A stretch of 64,000 bases of DNA from Siphonodentalium dalli. Its lineage: Eukaryota > Mollusca > Scaphopoda > Gadilida > Siphonodentaliidae. The notes beneath the pieces are model-generated. The model saw nothing but the letters and a program-made list of their open reading frames with translations. It had not been told where the DNA came from and did not search any database. Shown piece after piece: positions 58,201 to 61,200 of the stretch (the stretch's first letter is position 1; each line of letters begins with the position of its first letter). The DNA is taken from contig CP136064.1 of NCBI GenBank assembly GCA_032622095.1, positions 130,125,605 to 130,189,604 on the forward strand. Reading direction: 5' to 3'. The translations under genes and the position numbers were made by a program.

Positions 58201-61200
58201 TTTTTTCAGAGTAAGGGAGACAATTTTCTTCATGTTTCTTTTACTGAGACTGGAATGTTTAATCTGGTTAACAGCCTGCTGCGTTTCCTGGAACATATTG
58301 TGATGATTTCAGAGTGACATAATCACAAAGCTTTATTGAAAATGGCTTTTCTATGACATTTGTAAAAAAAATTTGAAGGATAGATTGAATTCTTCCCAGT
58401 AAGATAAACTGTGTTGAGTCAACTGTCTCTGGGTTATTGTGTCTATCCATATTGAATCCGGGCCAAATGAAGGAATAAATATTCACATATATTTGTAGTT
58501 TAGGCATTCTTAACTCATTACCACTCTGACCGCAGCGGACTACAACCCCCAGGTTACTTTGACGTTGTGACGTTAAAAACTCAGCGCACCTTGCCACGGC
58601 GACGTAATTTACGTCCCATTTCCTCAGAGATTTTGATGTTTTAGTCGGCTTTAGCATGTTTTTACCTTAGTTCTGTGATGGCTGTCATTCTAATTTCTAA
58701 ATTCTAGAAATGGCCTTTCGTGGTTTCGCTATTTAGTATTTGTTCAGGATTTGTTGTTTCAAACTACCAATTGAATAGACTGTGCCACCTTTCCATAATG
58801 TCACAATTCCAAGTTTAAATGTTAAAATGTTGCAACAGTTATCAAAAGCAATCATCGTTTTTATTATTTTTTAACAAATGTACTTTCGAGCAAGGTAAGG
58901 TGTGAATGGAATAAAATGTTCTGATTGGATAGAATATACTTCAACCTTCAAAATCAAAACAATCATGACTATTAATGGAGAAAGCCACGAAAATTTGGTT
59001 TTTACTTTTATTAAATAAAAAGGTGTCAAAAGGTGCTTCTGAGGAAATGACATAAGGTGACAAAAGGTGCCTCTGAGGAAATGACGTAAGGTGACAAAAT
59101 GTGCTTCTGAGGAAATGTTGTAAGGTGTCAAAAGGTGCTTCTGAGTGATAATGAGTTAATTGGTACAAAGAACGTGTTAATAGTTTTGAGCAATAATAGT
59201 TGAATTCTATATTCTTAAAAATATTAAATGAATTTATATAGGCTCATTCTGATATGGCTAATCGCCAATGCACATCAGGCAGATATACTAAATTGACACC
59301 ATAATACCAATTTTCAGCACTATAATAAGCACTTAATTACATGAATATGTTTATATTATTACCATAGCCTCTCCCATTAGCTGAGCCTCTTGAAGTTCTT
59401 TCTTTCCAAACTTTCTTCCAAGTGTTGAATAGATTTTGTTCATGACTGGTGTGTTATCCTGGTAAAATAAAGCAAAAGCACTAATCAGATGATCTTATAT
59501 TTTTCCAGTGATTCCCCCAGCACCTATTAAAAATTCTAATCAATTCATAATATTCACCTTTTCCTGAATAATTCTGCTGATCTCAATAAATAATAACTAA
59601 GCAGTACATATTCATCATTGATTGGCTGAGCTGATTTCTGTGTTATTTGGTAACAGCTAATGTAGATATTAAGGCTTCATAATTAAAATATGTGAAGATA
59701 TATCTCATTATTTTCAAATCTTAAAATTAAACCTAACATTAAATCTCTTGCTTTTGCAGCATTCCTATGATCATCATAGGTCGATAAATAGCTCACTTGG
59801 TGTCCATCAGAAATACTTTAAGAAGTCATAAGATATTATCAATCTTGTTCAATGTTTTGCACAGAAGTTAGAATGCTACTTATTTTTACTGTATAACAAA
59901 AATATCTAACAGAGAACAACTGTTGGTTGTCACATGTGCTGGACGCGAAAGGCGATGATACCTATGACTTTTTCAGGCATGTATAGGCAGACCCCTTATA
60001 AGTATTTCATGTATCAGCCCATTTTGTTATAAGGATCTTGTTAAAAGGAAGTGATTACTGGGTTCAGTTTAATACTCATGATGCTGCTGATATTCTGCTG
60101 TTATATTTGGACAGATGACGTAAATGACATCACCTTCTTCAAAAGGGAAGATAGTCTGTACTGGTCTGTTAGGTGTGAGCATTTTAGTATATTGCTGTGA
60201 TGTAGAGTGTCACTTGTCACTAAGGGACTAGTCAAGTCAATATTTCTGAGGTAACAATGATAGTTGCTAGATTTATGTGCTCACCCGATCAGTTGCAGCA
60301 GTAACATATCTCGGCTCTGGAAGATCTCCCATGAATCTGAGAATAATAATCCATACAGCAAGGGCAGCCTGTCATAAAATAGAAACATATTGTTCAGCGA
60401 ATAATTTTCACACAGAAAGGCAGCCTGTCATAAAATATAAACATATTGTTCAGCAAATAATGTTCACAAAGAAAAGTGAGCCTGTCATAAAATAGAAACA
60501 TATTGTTCAGAGTATAATGTTCACACAGAAAGAGCAGTCTGTCATGAATTAGAAACACATTGTTCAGAGAATAATGGTCCACACAGAAATAGCAGCAGTT
60601 AAAAAATAGAAACACATTTAGGTTATTAAATAAATGCATATAAATAATAATAAATAAAAACATTACAGGCAAGTTTTATTTGTTTTTGGTCTTATTCATT
60701 ATATATTGTATACATTGTTCATTCTGCTTTATTTATACAAAATACATTACAAATAATCTCAATTTAAACTTCAGAATGCTTAGGTCATGGATGACCACCA
60801 TGTATAATTTCAGAATCTGATCAGACAGAAACATTTGCATTAGATCCATATCCAGATAGGCACAAATGCTTAGTTATATATTATCTTTCTATTGCATTTA
60901 TGAAGGAGGCTGGCAGCCATTTCTTAATAGAAATTTAACTGATAGAAATGTGACTGAACTGTGGATGTGCTGCATTGCAAGTGTTTTAAGCCTTTGGAAA
61001 TTTAATACTCACAGATGAGCAGTTACACAATTTCTATTTATTTGTTTGTAAGGATGATCAGCTAATAAATTCATCAAACACCCATAAGCTGTTGAAATTA
61101 TTAGCTGAACATTCCAACAAATGAATCCCTCTGATTGCCGTCTACTTATAGTATCTGAACATCGCTATAAATGAAGAAGGGACCTTTATCATGTATACCT

